DNA of 64,000 nt from Gaiellasilicea sp963789355. Its GTDB lineage: Bacteria > Actinomycetota > Thermoleophilia > Gaiellales > Gaiellaceae. This document shows, in pieces, positions 33,922 through 42,454 of the stretch. The position numbers were made by a program, and so were the translations under genes. The stretch spans positions 248,001 to 312,000 of the forward strand of contig CAWBKK010000010.1 in NCBI GenBank assembly GCA_963789355.1. The letters are read 5' to 3'. Each line of letters opens with the position of its first letter. The first letter of the stretch is position 1. The notes below the pieces were generated by a model, which did not search any database, was not told where the DNA came from, and was given only the letters and a program-made list of their open reading frames with translations.

Positions 33922-34741
33922 AGGTCCGGCTGTAGCGGCTGAAGAACGTGACCTCGGGCAGGCTCGCGAGGAGCGAGCGCTGCTCGCCGAGGCGGGCGAC
34001 GGCGCGGCCTCCCGGAGCGAGATCGCCGACGCGGTGGCCGTCGACGAGCGCCGTCGCGGGGACGTCGGGCGTCCGGTTCCAGACGAGCAGCTCGTCGTCG
34101 CGCGGGACCACGAGCGGGCGGGCGTTGAGCGAGTGCGGCGCGACGAACGTGATCGCCATCGCGTCGAGCCCCCAGACGAGCACGGGCCCGCCGCTGGACA
34201 GGTTGTAGCCCGTCGAGCCGGATGGCGTCGCGCAGACGACGCCGTCGCAGGCGAGGCGTCCGAGACCCTCGCCGCCGACCGACCACTCGAGCTGGATCAT
34301 CCGGCCGACGACTGCGCTTGCGATCACGAGATCGTTGACCGCGACGCGGCGCTCGTCACCCACCTCGACGTCGAGCGTCGGGACGTCCTCGACCCGGTAC
34401 TCGCCGGCGAAGACGCGCGCGAGGCCGCTCTCGAGGTCGAGTTGCTGAATCGACGCGAGAAAGCCGACGCGGCCGAAGTTGACGCCGAGCACCGGGATGC
34501 CGGTACCGAGGAAGCGCGCGAGGGCGCGGAGCATCGTCCCGTCGCCGCCGAGCACGATCGCGATGTCCACATCGGCGGCGTCCGGGCTCTCCTCCAGGTC
34601 GACCCCGGCCTCGCGGGCGACGGTCGCGAGCCGAGCCAGCGCCGAGCCGATCGCCTGCGGCTTGCCGTGCGTGATCACGGCCGCCCGCTTGACGGCTCTA
34701 GGCTGCTGTGACGGCACGGTCGATGCGCTGGTCGATGTCAT
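33911..34741 (-). CDS. nadK: NAD kinase
   Basis: ATP-dependent phosphorylation of NAD to NADP. The conserved GGDGTML and NFGRVGFLAS are present, as are the TPSGSTGYNLSSGGP and the C-terminal beta domain. The start is uncertain: ATG 34741 and GTG 34717 overlap the tlyA end, whereas GTG 34678 would delete the first beta strand (AAVITHGKP). One of the two overlapping starts is preferred; none has a good ribosome site. About 255-276 residues. Confidence 0.94.
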   Translation of the reverse strand: MTSTSASTVPSQQPRAVKRAAVITHGKPQAIGSALARLATVAREAGVDLEESPDAADVDIAIVLGGDGTMLRALARFLGTGIPVLGVNFGRVGFLASIQQLDLESGLARVFAGEYRVEDVPTLDVEVGDERRVAVNDLVIASAVVGRMIQLEWSVGGEGLGRLACDGVVCATPSGSTGYNLSSGGPVLVWGLDAMAITFVAPHSLNARPLVVPRDDELLVWNRTPDVPATALVDGHRVGDLAPGGRAVARLGEQRSLLASLPEVTFFSRYSRTFAS

Positions 34742-35468
34742 CGAGGAGCACGGGCTCGAGGCTGTTGATCAGGTGGACGAAGAACTCCCGGTTGCCCTTC
34801 GGCCCGGGCAGCCCGGAGTCTACGACGCCGACCGTCGTCCCACCCCACGCGAGAGCGGTATCGACCACCTCCCGGAGGACGCGACGGTGGATCTCGGGGT
34901 CGCGCACGACTCCGCCTCGCCCGACCTCGTCCTTGCCCGCCTCGAACTGGGGCTTGACGAGGACGACCGCGTCCCAGCCGGGATCGAGCAGCTCGAGCAC
35001 CGGTGGCAGCGCCGTACGGACGCTGATGAAGGAGACGTCGGCGACGAGCAGGTCGGGACGGAACGGCAGCTCGGTGAGCTCGCGGGCGTTCGTGCGCTCG
35101 AGCACGTGGACGCGCGGGTCCTCGCGCAGTTTCGGATGCAACTGGCCGTAGCCCACGTCGACCGCGATCACGCGCGCGACCCCGTGCTGGAGCAGGTAGT
35201 CGGTGAAGCCGCCCGTCGACGCGCCGACGTCGATCGCGTTGCGGCCATCGAGCTGGACGTCGAAGTCCTCGAGCGCGTTCGCGATCTTGTCGCCGCCCCG
35301 CGAGACGAACCGCGGCCGCTCCTTCACCGCCAGCTCGGCGTCCTCCGGCACCTGGTGACCCGGTTTGTCGTAGCCGGGCACGAGCCCGGCCAGCACGAGC
35401 GCCTGCGCCTGCGCGCGGCTCTCCGCGAGGCCGCGCTCCACGAGAAGGACATCGAGGCGCTTCTTCAT
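34698..35468 (-). CDS. tlyA: TlyA-family rRNA methyltransferase
   Basis: 16S/23S rRNA 2'-O-methyltransferase (in mycobacteria methylates C1409 and C1920, giving capreomycin sensitivity), sometimes annotated as haemolysin. 256 residues: an S4 RNA-binding domain (KKRLDVLLVERGLAESRAQA) and an FtsJ-type Rossmann fold with DVGASTGGFTDYLLQ and a VKPQFEAGKDEVG segment. It is the first gene of the tlyA-nadK-recN-steA-mctB-GT-pyrG run. Confidence 0.95.
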   Translation of the reverse strand: MKKRLDVLLVERGLAESRAQAQALVLAGLVPGYDKPGHQVPEDAELAVKERPRFVSRGGDKIANALEDFDVQLDGRNAIDVGASTGGFTDYLLQHGVARVIAVDVGYGQLHPKLREDPRVHVLERTNARELTELPFRPDLLVADVSFISVRTALPPVLELLDPGWDAVVLVKPQFEAGKDEVGRGGVVRDPEIHRRVLREVVDTALAWGGTTVGVVDSGLPGPKGNREFFVHLINSLEPVLLDDIDQRIDRAVTAA

Positions 35469-35507
35469 CGCGTCCAGGGTAGTGGCGAGGTGTGGTACAG
35501 GACTGTC

Positions 35508-36468
35508 ATGAAGTTGCGCGGAGAGCGTGTCGGGCTGCGGCCGCCGGCCCTCGACTGGTTGCTCGACTCGCACGAGCCCGGGATCGTCTTCCAGGCGAAG
35601 CGTGACCTGCTCGGCGAGGAGAATCCACCTGAGGCCGCGCGCGTGCTCGAGGGACCGCTCGTGCGCGCGCTTCTGGCGGGACAGAGTGCCGACGGTGGCT
35701 TCGGCGTCAACGTCTACGCGAAGTGGAGCGGCGCGCACTGGCGGCTCGTCTCGCTCGTCGAGCTCGGTGTCCCGGCCGGCGAGCCGCGTTGCGTCGCCGC
35801 CGCCGAAACCGTGCTCGCCTGGCTCACGGGCAAGGCGCACAGGGACCGGATTCGAGCAATCGACGGTCTCGTCCGGCGGTGCGGCTCGCAGGAAGGGAAT
35901 GCCCTTGCCGTCTGCTGCCGGCTCGGGCTGGCCGGGGATCCGCGCGTCCAGCTCCTGGCGGAGTCGCTCGTCGAATGGCAATGGCCGGACGGCGGCTGGA
36001 ACTGCGACACGAACGCCACGGGTTACCGCTCCTCCTTCAACGAGTCGCTCCCGCCGATGTGGGGACTGCACGAATACTGGATCGCTACCGGGGAAACGGC
36101 GGCGAAGGAGGCCGCCGGGCGGACGGCGGAGCTCTTCCTCGAGCACCGGCTCTTCCGCACGCTTGCGACCGGGGAGCCGATCCGGCCCTCCTTCGTCGCG
36201 CTGCACCAGCCCCCGTTCTGGCACTACGACTTCTTCCGCGCTCTCGTCGTGCTGGCGCGGATGGGACGGGCCGGCGACCCGCGGGCGGCCGACGGGCTCG
36301 AGCTCCTCGAGGAGCGCCGGCTCGGCCGACGGCCGCTGGCGCGCCGGCGGGCGCTGGTGGAAGCCGCCGGGCTCGAAGGGAAGCAACGTCGAAGTCGTCG
36401 ACTGGGGCTCGGGCCCGAACGAGCTGCTGACCCTGGACGCCCTCCGCGTCCTCCGCGCCGCCAAGTAA
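35508..36468 (+). CDS. Squalene/terpene cyclase-like alpha-barrel protein (one frameshift)
   Basis: Reads from ATG 35508; 319 codons once one extra G near 36325 is removed. It has repeated helical-barrel units like prenyltransferase/squalene cyclases: QSADGGFGVN and a QW-type motif WQWPDGGWNCD. The DXDD acid motif of squalene-hopene cyclases is not visible, so cyclase activity is doubtful. After the frameshift the end reads 'SNVEVVDWGSGPNELLTLDALRVLRAAK'. It is convergent with a polyprenyl synthase gene. Such proteins are widespread and mostly uncharacterised. Confidence 0.72.
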
Positions 36469-36485
36469 CAGTCTGTTACTAGTAG

Positions 36486-37259
36486 CTACGCCGTCCGGGC
36501 GGCGAGGCCGACCACGATCTCCGCGAGGACGCTCGTGTCGGCCGGGATCGCGCCGAGACGGGCCTGCGCCTGGAGGGCGGCCTCGTCCGCGTGCCGGCGC
36601 GCCGCCTCTTCCCCGAGCGCCGACGCGTAGCCATCGCCGTCGAGCAGGTCGTCCACGATCTGGAAGAGCAGGCCGAGCTCGTCGCCGAAAGCCCGCCAGG
36701 CCGGCTGCTCCCCCTCCGGCACCTCTGCGACCCAGAGCGCCACGCCGACCGACGCCGAGAAGAGCGCGCCCGTCTTCAAGCGGTGCAGTCCGGCCAGGTC
36801 GGCGGTGTCGCCGGTGACATCGCGGTACTGGCCGCCGATCATCCCCAGCGTGGCCTGCGCGAGCTCGCGGCCGACCATCGGCGTCGGATAGGAGAGCCCG
36901 AGCCGGAATGCCTCCGCCAGAAGCGCGTCCCCGGCCAGGAGCGCCGTCGCCTCGCCGAACGCGACATGCGCGGAGGGACGGCCGCGCCGCTCGTCGTCGT
37001 CGTCGAGCGCAGGCAGGTCGTCGTGGACGAGCGAGAACGTGTGCACGAGCTCGACGGCAGCCGCGGCGGGCAGGACGTGCTCGGCGACGGCTCCGGCAGC
37101 CTCGCCGACCGCCAGTGCGATCACGGGGCGGACGCGCTTCCCGCCGGCCTCCAGGGGATAGCGGAGCGCCTCCTCCAGCCCGCCGAGCTCGGGCGTGAAC
37201 GCGAGCTCGCCGAGATACCCCTCGACGAGCGCGCGCAGCTCGTCAGGGCTGCGGAGCAT
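36486..37259 (-). CDS. ispA: Short-chain polyprenyl diphosphate synthase
   Basis: 257-residue trans-prenyltransferase making farnesyl or geranylgeranyl diphosphate from IPP. The first Asp-rich motif is DDLPALDDDDERRGRPS (an expanded FARM) and the second is QIVDDLLD. GGKRVRP binds IPP. Chain length cannot be fixed from the sequence by eye. The gene is downstream of nusB and xseB, as in many bacteria (xseB-ispA), overlapping xseB by 17 bp. Confidence 0.93.
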   Translation of the reverse strand: MLRSPDELRALVEGYLGELAFTPELGGLEEALRYPLEAGGKRVRPVIALAVGEAAGAVAEHVLPAAAAVELVHTFSLVHDDLPALDDDDERRGRPSAHVAFGEATALLAGDALLAEAFRLGLSYPTPMVGRELAQATLGMIGGQYRDVTGDTADLAGLHRLKTGALFSASVGVALWVAEVPEGEQPAWRAFGDELGLLFQIVDDLLDGDGYASALGEEAARRHADEAALQAQARLGAIPADTSVLAEIVVGLAARTA

Positions 37260-37455
37260 CCGCGCGCGACCGCGCCTTCGCGAGCTCGGTCTCGACTTCC
37301 TTGGCGAGCTCGGCGAGCTCGGTCAGCACCTCGACCGCCGACTCGGCGTCCTCCTGCGCCGCCAGCCGCTCCAGCTCGTCCCGGGTCGCCTTCAGCCGCT
37401 CGAGCAGCTCCTCGGCGCGTCCCAGGGCCTCGTCGGCCGATCCGACCTGATTCAT
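37243..37455 (-). CDS. xseB: Exodeoxyribonuclease VII small subunit-like protein
   Basis: A 70-residue, highly charged helical protein (residues 8-62 all coiled coil, e.g. EALGRAEELLERLKATRDELE). The size, coiled-coil pattern and position between nusB and ispA match XseB. No xseA is in the window, so the large subunit must lie elsewhere if this is functional ExoVII. An unrelated coiled-coil protein is the alternative. The ATG at 37455 overlaps the nusB stop (ATGA). Confidence 0.6.
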   Translation of the reverse strand: MNQVGSADEALGRAEELLERLKATRDELERLAAQEDAESAVEVLTELAELAKEVETELAKARSRADAPQP

Positions 37456-37829
37456 GCAACCTCCTCCCTGGCCACGCGGGCCAGAATCCCATTCACGAGC
37501 CGGGCCGCGTCCTCGGACGCGTACCGCTTCGCCAGCACGACAGCCTCGTTCATCGCCACCTCCGGCGGCACGCTCTCCACCTCCAGCTCGTGGATCCCGA
37601 TCCTGAGGATGTTCCGCTCGAGCGTACCCAGCCGGTCGGCGGTCCAGCCGTCGGCCGACGCGGTGATCCGCAGGTCCAGCTCCTCCGCCCGGCCCGCGAC
37701 CGTCTCGGCGAGATCGAGCGCGAACGCGTCCGGCTCGCCCTCGTAGAGCGCCGTCAACGGCTGGCCGGTCAGATCCCACTGGTAGAGGAGGAAGAGCGCG
37801 GTCCGCCGCGCCTGCCGCCTGCTGCTCAC
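37452..37829 (-). CDS. nusB: Transcription antitermination factor NusB
   Basis: RNA-binding factor acting with NusE (S10) at boxA elements in rRNA transcription. 125 residues, all helical: RRQARRTALFLLYQWDLTGQP at the start, then a helical core with 'NILRIGIHELEVESVPPEVAMNEAVVLAKRYASEDAARLVNGILARV', the family's conserved end. It overlaps asp23 (4 bp) and xseB (4 bp). Confidence 0.96.
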   Translation of the reverse strand: MSSRRQARRTALFLLYQWDLTGQPLTALYEGEPDAFALDLAETVAGRAEELDLRITASADGWTADRLGTLERNILRIGIHELEVESVPPEVAMNEAVVLAKRYASEDAARLVNGILARVAREEVA

Positions 37830-38137
37830 TGCTCGAGCTCCTCGATCGTGACGTCGACGCGCTCGACCGTGAGGCCGGTCGACTCGTGCAACGCCTTCGT
37901 CACGCCGGCCTGCACGCTGCGGGCGAGGTCGGGCAGCACGGTTCCGTAGCGCGCCGCGAGCTCGACCTCGACCGCGACGGAGCCGCCCGTGACGGTGACG
38001 TCGAGGCCGCGGCGTGGCCGTCGGAGGCGAGCGCCCTCGACTCGCTCCACGGCAGTGACGACGAGCCCGGCGAGCGCGTCACCCTCGATCCTGATCTCGC
38101 CGTGGGCGCTCTTGCTGACGTGGCCGTCGCGGCTCAT
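37826..38137 (-). CDS. Asp23/Gls24 family envelope stress protein
   Basis: A 103-residue DUF322/Asp23 protein: GEIRIEGDALAGLVVTAVERVEGARL, then a conserved VAVEVELAARYGTVLPDLARSVQAGV and a terminal VERVDVTIEEL. The family includes YqhY, linked to acetyl-CoA carboxylase control in Bacillus; the location next to accC-nusB is the same. The start codon lies inside a 12-bp-arm hairpin (38132-38160) with the ribosome site AAGGG in its loop. Confidence 0.9.
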   Translation of the reverse strand: MSRDGHVSKSAHGEIRIEGDALAGLVVTAVERVEGARLRRPRRGLDVTVTGGSVAVEVELAARYGTVLPDLARSVQAGVTKALHESTGLTVERVDVTIEELEQ

Positions 38138-38160
38138 GGGCCGCCCTTCGGCCCATGAGC
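38132..38160 (-). promoter_or_regulatory. Hairpin enclosing the asp23 start codon
   Basis: A perfect 12-bp inverted repeat: GCTCATGGGCCG (38132-38143) and its complement (38149-38160), with loop CCCTT. On the mRNA strand the loop shows AAGGG, a ribosome-binding-like sequence, and the ATG of asp23 (38135-38137) is in the 3' arm. The stem would occlude the start codon while leaving the ribosome site in the loop. This is a plausible translational control element. Confidence 0.5.
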
Positions 38161-38170
38161 TTTAGGGGGT

Positions 38171-38241
38171 GTGGGGGAACTTGGAAGTTCCCCCACCTGA
38201 CCGAAGAAGGGGGTCCGTGAGGGGAACATGGTTTCCCCCAC
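38171..38241. repeat. Two related palindromes between accC and asp23
   Basis: The first is perfect: GTGGGGGAACTT (38171-38182), GG, and its complement (38185-38196). The second, 38217-38241, is a 25-bp imperfect version (GTGAGGGGAAC / GTTTCCCCCAC around ATG; one mismatch and one wobble). Both share GTG-G-rich-GGGAAC. They could be extragenic palindromic repeats, a weak terminator pair, or protein-binding sites. No T run follows on either strand. Confidence 0.55.
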
Positions 38242-38267
38242 GGGAGCGAGCCGAAGGCGAGCGACGC

Positions 38268-39629
38268 TCATCCAACGGTGAGCGCCGGCAGGCGCCCCTC
38301 CATCTCCGCCAGGAAGCTCGTCGAGTAGACGCCGCTGCCGAACTCGGCCGAGCGGAGGATGTCGAGCGCGAGGCCGCGCGTGGTCGGGACGCCGTCCAGC
38401 TCGATCTCCTCGAGCGCGCGGACGCCGCGCGCGATCGCGGCCGGCCGGTCCTCCGCCCAGACGATCAGCTTCGCGATCAGCGAGTCGTAGTACGGCGAGA
38501 TCGCCGACCCTTCCTCGAGGTGCGTGTCGATCCGGACTCCCGGCCCGAGCGGCGGCCGGAAGCGAGTGATCGTCCCCGGTGCGGGCGCAAAGTCGCGCGA
38601 CGGATCCTCCGCGTTCAGCCGGATCTCGAGCGCGTGTCCGCGGCGCGGCGCCCGGCCGGTGAGCGAGAGCGGCTCCCCGGCCGCGATCCGCAACTGCTCG
38701 CGCACGACGTCGACGCCGGTGACCAGCTCGCTGACGGGATGCTCGACCTGGAGACGCGCGTTCAACTCGATGAAGTGGAAGGTGCCGTCGGCGCCGAGGA
38801 GGAACTCGAACGTGCCCGCGTTCTCGTAGCCGATCGTCCGGCAGGCGCGCTCGGCCGCGCCCTCCATCTCCTCGCGGGTGTCGGCGTCGAGGGCCGGCGA
38901 GGGTGACTCCTCGATCAGCTTCTGGTGGCGCCGCTGGATCGAGCACTCGCGCTCGCCGAGCGTGAGCACGCCGCCGTCCTTGTCGCAGAGCACCTGGATC
39001 TCGACGTGCCGCGCGGGCACGAGCGCCTTCTCGAGATAGAGCGACCCGTCCGAGAACGCCGCCTCTGCCTCGACCCGCGCGGTCGAGTACGCCGCCTCGA
39101 GCTCGTCCGGGGCGTAGACGAGACGCATGCCCTTGCCGCCGCCGCCGGCGGTCGCCTTCAGCAGGACCGGAAAGCCGAGCTCCTCGGCCGCCACCCGCAC
39201 CTCGGCGAGCGTCGCCCCTCCCTCCGTGCCGGGCACGAGCGGGACGCCCGCCGCCTTCAGCTCCGCCTTGGCGCGCGCCTTGTCTCCCATCCGCTCCATC
39301 ACGTCCGCGCCGGGGCCGACGAACACGAGGTCGTTCTCCTCGCAGGCGCGCACGAACGCCGGGTTCTCCGAGAGGAAGCCGTAGCCGGGATGGACCGCCT
39401 CGCAACCGGTCGTCTCGGCAGCGGCGATCACGTTCGAGATCCGCAGGTAGCTCTCCGTCGCCGAGGGCGGACCGATGCAGACGGCGCGGTCGGCGAGCCG
39501 GACGTGGAGCGCGTCTCGATCCGCGGTCGAGTAGACCGCGACCGCTTCGGCGCCGAGCTCGTGGATCGCGCGGATGACCCGGACGGCGATCTCGCCGCGA
39601 TTCGCTACGAGGACGCGGGTGAACATCAC
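38268..39629 (-). CDS. accC: Biotin carboxylase subunit of acyl/acetyl-CoA carboxylase
   Basis: ATP-dependent carboxylation of biotin on the carrier protein. 453 residues, usual length. It starts FTRVLVANRGEIAVRVIRAIHELG. ATP-grasp motifs GGGGKGMRLVY, the catalytic 'CSIQRRHQKLIEESPSPAL' and 'EFLLGADGTFHFIELNARLQVEHPVSE' are present. It is translationally coupled (4-bp overlap) to the upstream carboxyltransferase-like/BCCP fusion that occupies the accB position. Confidence 0.97.
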   Translation of the reverse strand: MMFTRVLVANRGEIAVRVIRAIHELGAEAVAVYSTADRDALHVRLADRAVCIGPPSATESYLRISNVIAAAETTGCEAVHPGYGFLSENPAFVRACEENDLVFVGPGADVMERMGDKARAKAELKAAGVPLVPGTEGGATLAEVRVAAEELGFPVLLKATAGGGGKGMRLVYAPDELEAAYSTARVEAEAAFSDGSLYLEKALVPARHVEIQVLCDKDGGVLTLGERECSIQRRHQKLIEESPSPALDADTREEMEGAAERACRTIGYENAGTFEFLLGADGTFHFIELNARLQVEHPVSELVTGVDVVREQLRIAAGEPLSLTGRAPRRGHALEIRLNAEDPSRDFAPAPGTITRFRPPLGPGVRIDTHLEEGSAISPYYDSLIAKLIVWAEDRPAAIARGVRALEEIELDGVPTTRGLALDILRSAEFGSGVYSTSFLAEMEGRLPALTVG

Positions 39630-41428
39630 AAAGTGGGCGGCGCGGCGATCGGCTCGAGCTCGAACAGGAGCTGGCCGAACTCGACCGGCTTGCCGTTCTC
39701 AGCGTGAATCGCCGTCACGCGCCCGGTCGCCTCCGCCTTCAGCTCGTTGAAGAGCTTCATCGCCTCGAGCAGGCAGAGCGTCTGGCCGGCGGTGACCACG
39801 TCCCCCACCTCGACGAACGCGGGCGTCCCCGGCTCAGGCTGGCGGTAGAAGACGCCGACCATGGGCGACTCGACCCGGATCGAGCCGGTCGTCGCGGCCG
39901 GAACGACCGGCAGCTCGTCGGGCTCGTCCTCTCCGAGCGGCGTCGCGAGCTGCAGCGCGGGCCGCTCGTCGGCACGACGAACCGAGACGCGCATCCCCTC
40001 GTCCTCGATCTCGACCTCGGCGACGCCGCTCTCCTGGACGATCTTCACGAGCTCGCGGATCCGCTGCTCGCGCGTCTCCTCGAGCGTCGTCTCGCCGCGA
40101 TCGTCGCGGCTGTGTCGGGCCCTGATCGTGCGCAGGAGAGCCTCTGCCTCCTCGCCGAAGAGCGCGATCAGCACGAGCTCCTCCTCGCTTGCGGCAAGTC
40201 CCTCGGCCTCGAGGCGAACGTCTTCGGCGGTCGGCGGATCGTCGTCGAGCGGCGCCATCCCGTCGGAGAGGAGCGCGACGGCGCGCGCGACGGTCGGGTC
40301 GACCGAGCCGGGTGGGCTCCCGAAGCCGCCCTGGACGAGCGAGCGAAACTCGTCCACGACCGTGCCGTAGCGGCGAGCGGAGAGGACGTGGATCAGCGCC
40401 TGCGAAGCGAGGATCTGCCCGATCGGAGCGGCGAGGGGCGGCCAGCCGGTCTCGCGGCGAATCTGCTGGAGCTCGTCCAGCGTCTCGAGGAGACGGTCGT
40501 CCGCGGCATGCGCGCGCAGGTGCGTGTCGAGCGCGGCGACCAGGCCCGTCGGCAGGTCGTATTCCGCCGCGCGCACCGCGATCCGGGGGGCGTGCGGCGT
40601 CACGATCTCGTCCCCGATGTGCTCGTCGACGAGGTCTGACGCCTCCCAGAGCTTGGAGACGTCGACGCCGGTGTCGAGCCCCATACCTGCGAGCGCGGAG
40701 GCCATCGACTCGCCGGCGACACGGTGGAGCGAGAGCGCGAGCGGGTAGACGGCGCAGGCGATCATGTCGGCGCCGGCGCGGGCGGCCTCGAGCGAGTCCG
40801 CGAGCGCCGTGCCGCCCGCGCCCTGGCAGTAGAAGCCGACCGGAAGACCGGAGGCCTCCTTGACGCGCCCGACGAGCTCGCCGGCCTGATGCGGCTCCAG
40901 CCCTCCGCTCGGGTCGTGCACGAGCGCGCGCGTCGCCTTGATCTCGGGAAGCTCTCGCGCCTGCTCGACGAGCTTGTCCATCGCGCCCTCGTCGCCAGGG
41001 CTGTAGACGAGGCCGGCGTGGAACTCCTTGCCGGCGGCCACGATCGCCTCGCCGGGCTCGCGGAGGTTGGAGACGTCGTTGAGCGGGTCGTGGAGGCGGA
41101 AGACGTCGATCCCGTTCTCGGCGGCGGAGGCAACGAAGCGGCGGACGAAGTCGGCGCCGACGGGCCGCGAGCCGATCAGGAAGCGGCCGCGGAGGGCGAG
41201 CCCGAGCGGTGTCGTCGTGCGCAGCTTCAGCGCCCGAATTCGCTCCCACGGGCTTTCGACGCCGCGGCGGACCGCAGTGTCGAAGACGCCGCCGCCGGAG
41301 ACTTCGAGCAGCGCAAAGCCGGCCTGGTCGAGCACCTCCGCGATCCGGAGCAGCTCCCCGGTCGGGACTTTCCCCGCGAGAGGCTCTTGCGAGAGCAGGC
41401 GGATAGTGGTGTCGACGAGGCGCGGCAC
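39626..41428 (-). CDS. Degenerate carboxyltransferase-like TIM barrel fused to a biotin carrier domain (AccB slot)
   Basis: A 600-residue fusion. Residues 1-430 align with the carboxyltransferase domain of oxaloacetate decarboxylase alpha/pyruvate carboxylase: e.g. GIDVFRLHDPLNDVSNL and the overall pattern. However every metal ligand and the carbamylated Lys are replaced: RDAHQ is RLLSQ (Leu11), KDM is VHD (His171), HCH is YCQ (Tyr200, Gln202). Residues about 440-600 are a normal biotin carrier protein: IRELVKIVQESGVAEVEIEDEG, then a biotinyl-Lys motif EAMKLFNEL. The gene sits where accB is normally found (efp-accB-accC-asp23-nusB). It probably serves as acetyl-CoA carboxylase carrier; the barrel may be a scaffold. 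Catalytic loss is seen; the role is inferred. Confidence 0.85.
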   Translation of the reverse strand: MPRLVDTTIRLLSQEPLAGKVPTGELLRIAEVLDQAGFALLEVSGGGVFDTAVRRGVESPWERIRALKLRTTTPLGLALRGRFLIGSRPVGADFVRRFVASAAENGIDVFRLHDPLNDVSNLREPGEAIVAAGKEFHAGLVYSPGDEGAMDKLVEQARELPEIKATRALVHDPSGGLEPHQAGELVGRVKEASGLPVGFYCQGAGGTALADSLEAARAGADMIACAVYPLALSLHRVAGESMASALAGMGLDTGVDVSKLWEASDLVDEHIGDEIVTPHAPRIAVRAAEYDLPTGLVAALDTHLRAHAADDRLLETLDELQQIRRETGWPPLAAPIGQILASQALIHVLSARRYGTVVDEFRSLVQGGFGSPPGSVDPTVARAVALLSDGMAPLDDDPPTAEDVRLEAEGLAASEEELVLIALFGEEAEALLRTIRARHSRDDRGETTLEETREQRIRELVKIVQESGVAEVEIEDEGMRVSVRRADERPALQLATPLGEDEPDELPVVPAATTGSIRVESPMVGVFYRQPEPGTPAFVEVGDVVTAGQTLCLLEAMKLFNELKAEATGRVTAIHAENGKPVEFGQLLFELEPIAAPPTL

Positions 41429-41463
41429 GTGCGGAGCCTACCGAGTGCCCGGCGCGGAGTCGG

Positions 41464-41880
41464 TCACTCGGCGAGCAGCCGGCGCCGGCGCAGTCCCATC
41501 CCGCCGAGCAGCATCATCTCGAACCGCTCGTAGAACGGCTGTAGCTCCGGATCACACATCAGGTCGACCATGTAGAACTCCTCGAGGTCGGCGAGGAGGC
41601 GCCGCACCAGCTCGCTGCCGACCCCCTGCCCCTGCCACTCCGGCAGCACCTCGAGCAAGGGGATGAACGCGCTGAAGACGCCGTCGCTGATCGCGGTCAC
41701 GAAGCCGACGACCCGGCCGTCTTCGCCCTCGCGCGCCAGGACGACGTAGTCGCTGCCGCGCAGGATCTCGAGGTGCCGCTCTGGGGAGGGCGGCGTCGGC
41801 CAGTCGACGAAGAAGCCGTCGAGCTCTGCCGGGCTCAGTCCGCTGACGTCGGTCGAGTAGACGACGCCGGCAGCCATCAC
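41464..41880 (-). CDS. GNAT-family N-acetyltransferase
   Basis: A 138-residue acetyltransferase: VVLAREGEDGRVVGFVTAISDG, then the acyl-CoA loop LEVLPEWQGQGVGSELVRRLL and a C-terminal FYERFEMMLLGGMGLRRRRL. It starts at GTG 41880 or ATG 41877 (GTGATG), overlapping the efp stop. The position between efp and accB is unusual but the spacing suggests the same transcript. Substrate unknown. Confidence 0.85.
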   Translation of the reverse strand: MMAAGVVYSTDVSGLSPAELDGFFVDWPTPPSPERHLEILRGSDYVVLAREGEDGRVVGFVTAISDGVFSAFIPLLEVLPEWQGQGVGSELVRRLLADLEEFYMVDLMCDPELQPFYERFEMMLLGGMGLRRRRLLAE

Positions 41881-42443
41881 GCTCTAGAGATGTAGCGGCC
41901 CTCGCGGGGATCGACCTTGATCCTGTCGCCCGGGTTGACGAAGAGCGGCACCGCGACGACCGCGCCCGTCTCGAGCGTCGCCGGCTTGGTCACGTTCGAG
42001 ACCGTGTCGCCCTTGACGCCGGGCTCGGTGTCGGTGACGGCGAGCTCGATCGAGGACGGCAGCTGCACGCCCGACGGCTGGCCGCCGACGAACAGGAGCT
42101 GAACCGAGGTCGACGGCTGCATGTACGGCAGCTCGGCCTCGAGCGACGCGTGCGGGAGAGACATCTGCTCGTAGGTCTGCTCGTCCATGAAGACGACTTC
42201 GTCGCCGGAGTCGTAGAGGTACTGCATGTTCTTCACCTCGGTGAAGACGCGCGGGAACTTCTCGCCGGCGCGGAAGGTCTTGTCGACGACGGAGCCCGAG
42301 TTGATGCTCTTCACCTTCGTCCGCACGAACGCGCCGCCCTTGCCCGGCTTCACGTGCTGGAAGTCGACGATCCGCCAGACCGAGCCCTCCAGCTCGATGT
42401 GCATCCCGGTCTTGAACTCGTTGGTGCTGACGACGTCGGCCAC
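41877..42443 (-). CDS. efp: Elongation factor P
   Basis: Relieves ribosome stalling at polyproline. 188 residues, three beta-barrel domains. The tip loop is HVKPGKGGAFVRT with Lys35 at the modification site. The C-terminal GDRIKVDPREGRYISR is the efp signature. Start GTG 42443 gives MADVVSTNEFKTG, the canonical N-terminus. It lies 11 bp downstream of pepP. The window also encodes an EP-repeat protein whose translation would depend on EF-P. Confidence 0.97.
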   Translation of the reverse strand: MADVVSTNEFKTGMHIELEGSVWRIVDFQHVKPGKGGAFVRTKVKSINSGSVVDKTFRAGEKFPRVFTEVKNMQYLYDSGDEVVFMDEQTYEQMSLPHASLEAELPYMQPSTSVQLLFVGGQPSGVQLPSSIELAVTDTEPGVKGDTVSNVTKPATLETGAVVAVPLFVNPGDRIKVDPREGRYISRA

Positions 42444-42454
42444 GGCGGCGGAGA

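Noticed and set aside
36464..36480. Small hairpin at the end of the cyclase-like gene (AGTAACA/TGTTACT) as terminator
   Set aside because: Only 7 AT-rich base pairs and no T run; too weak to call.
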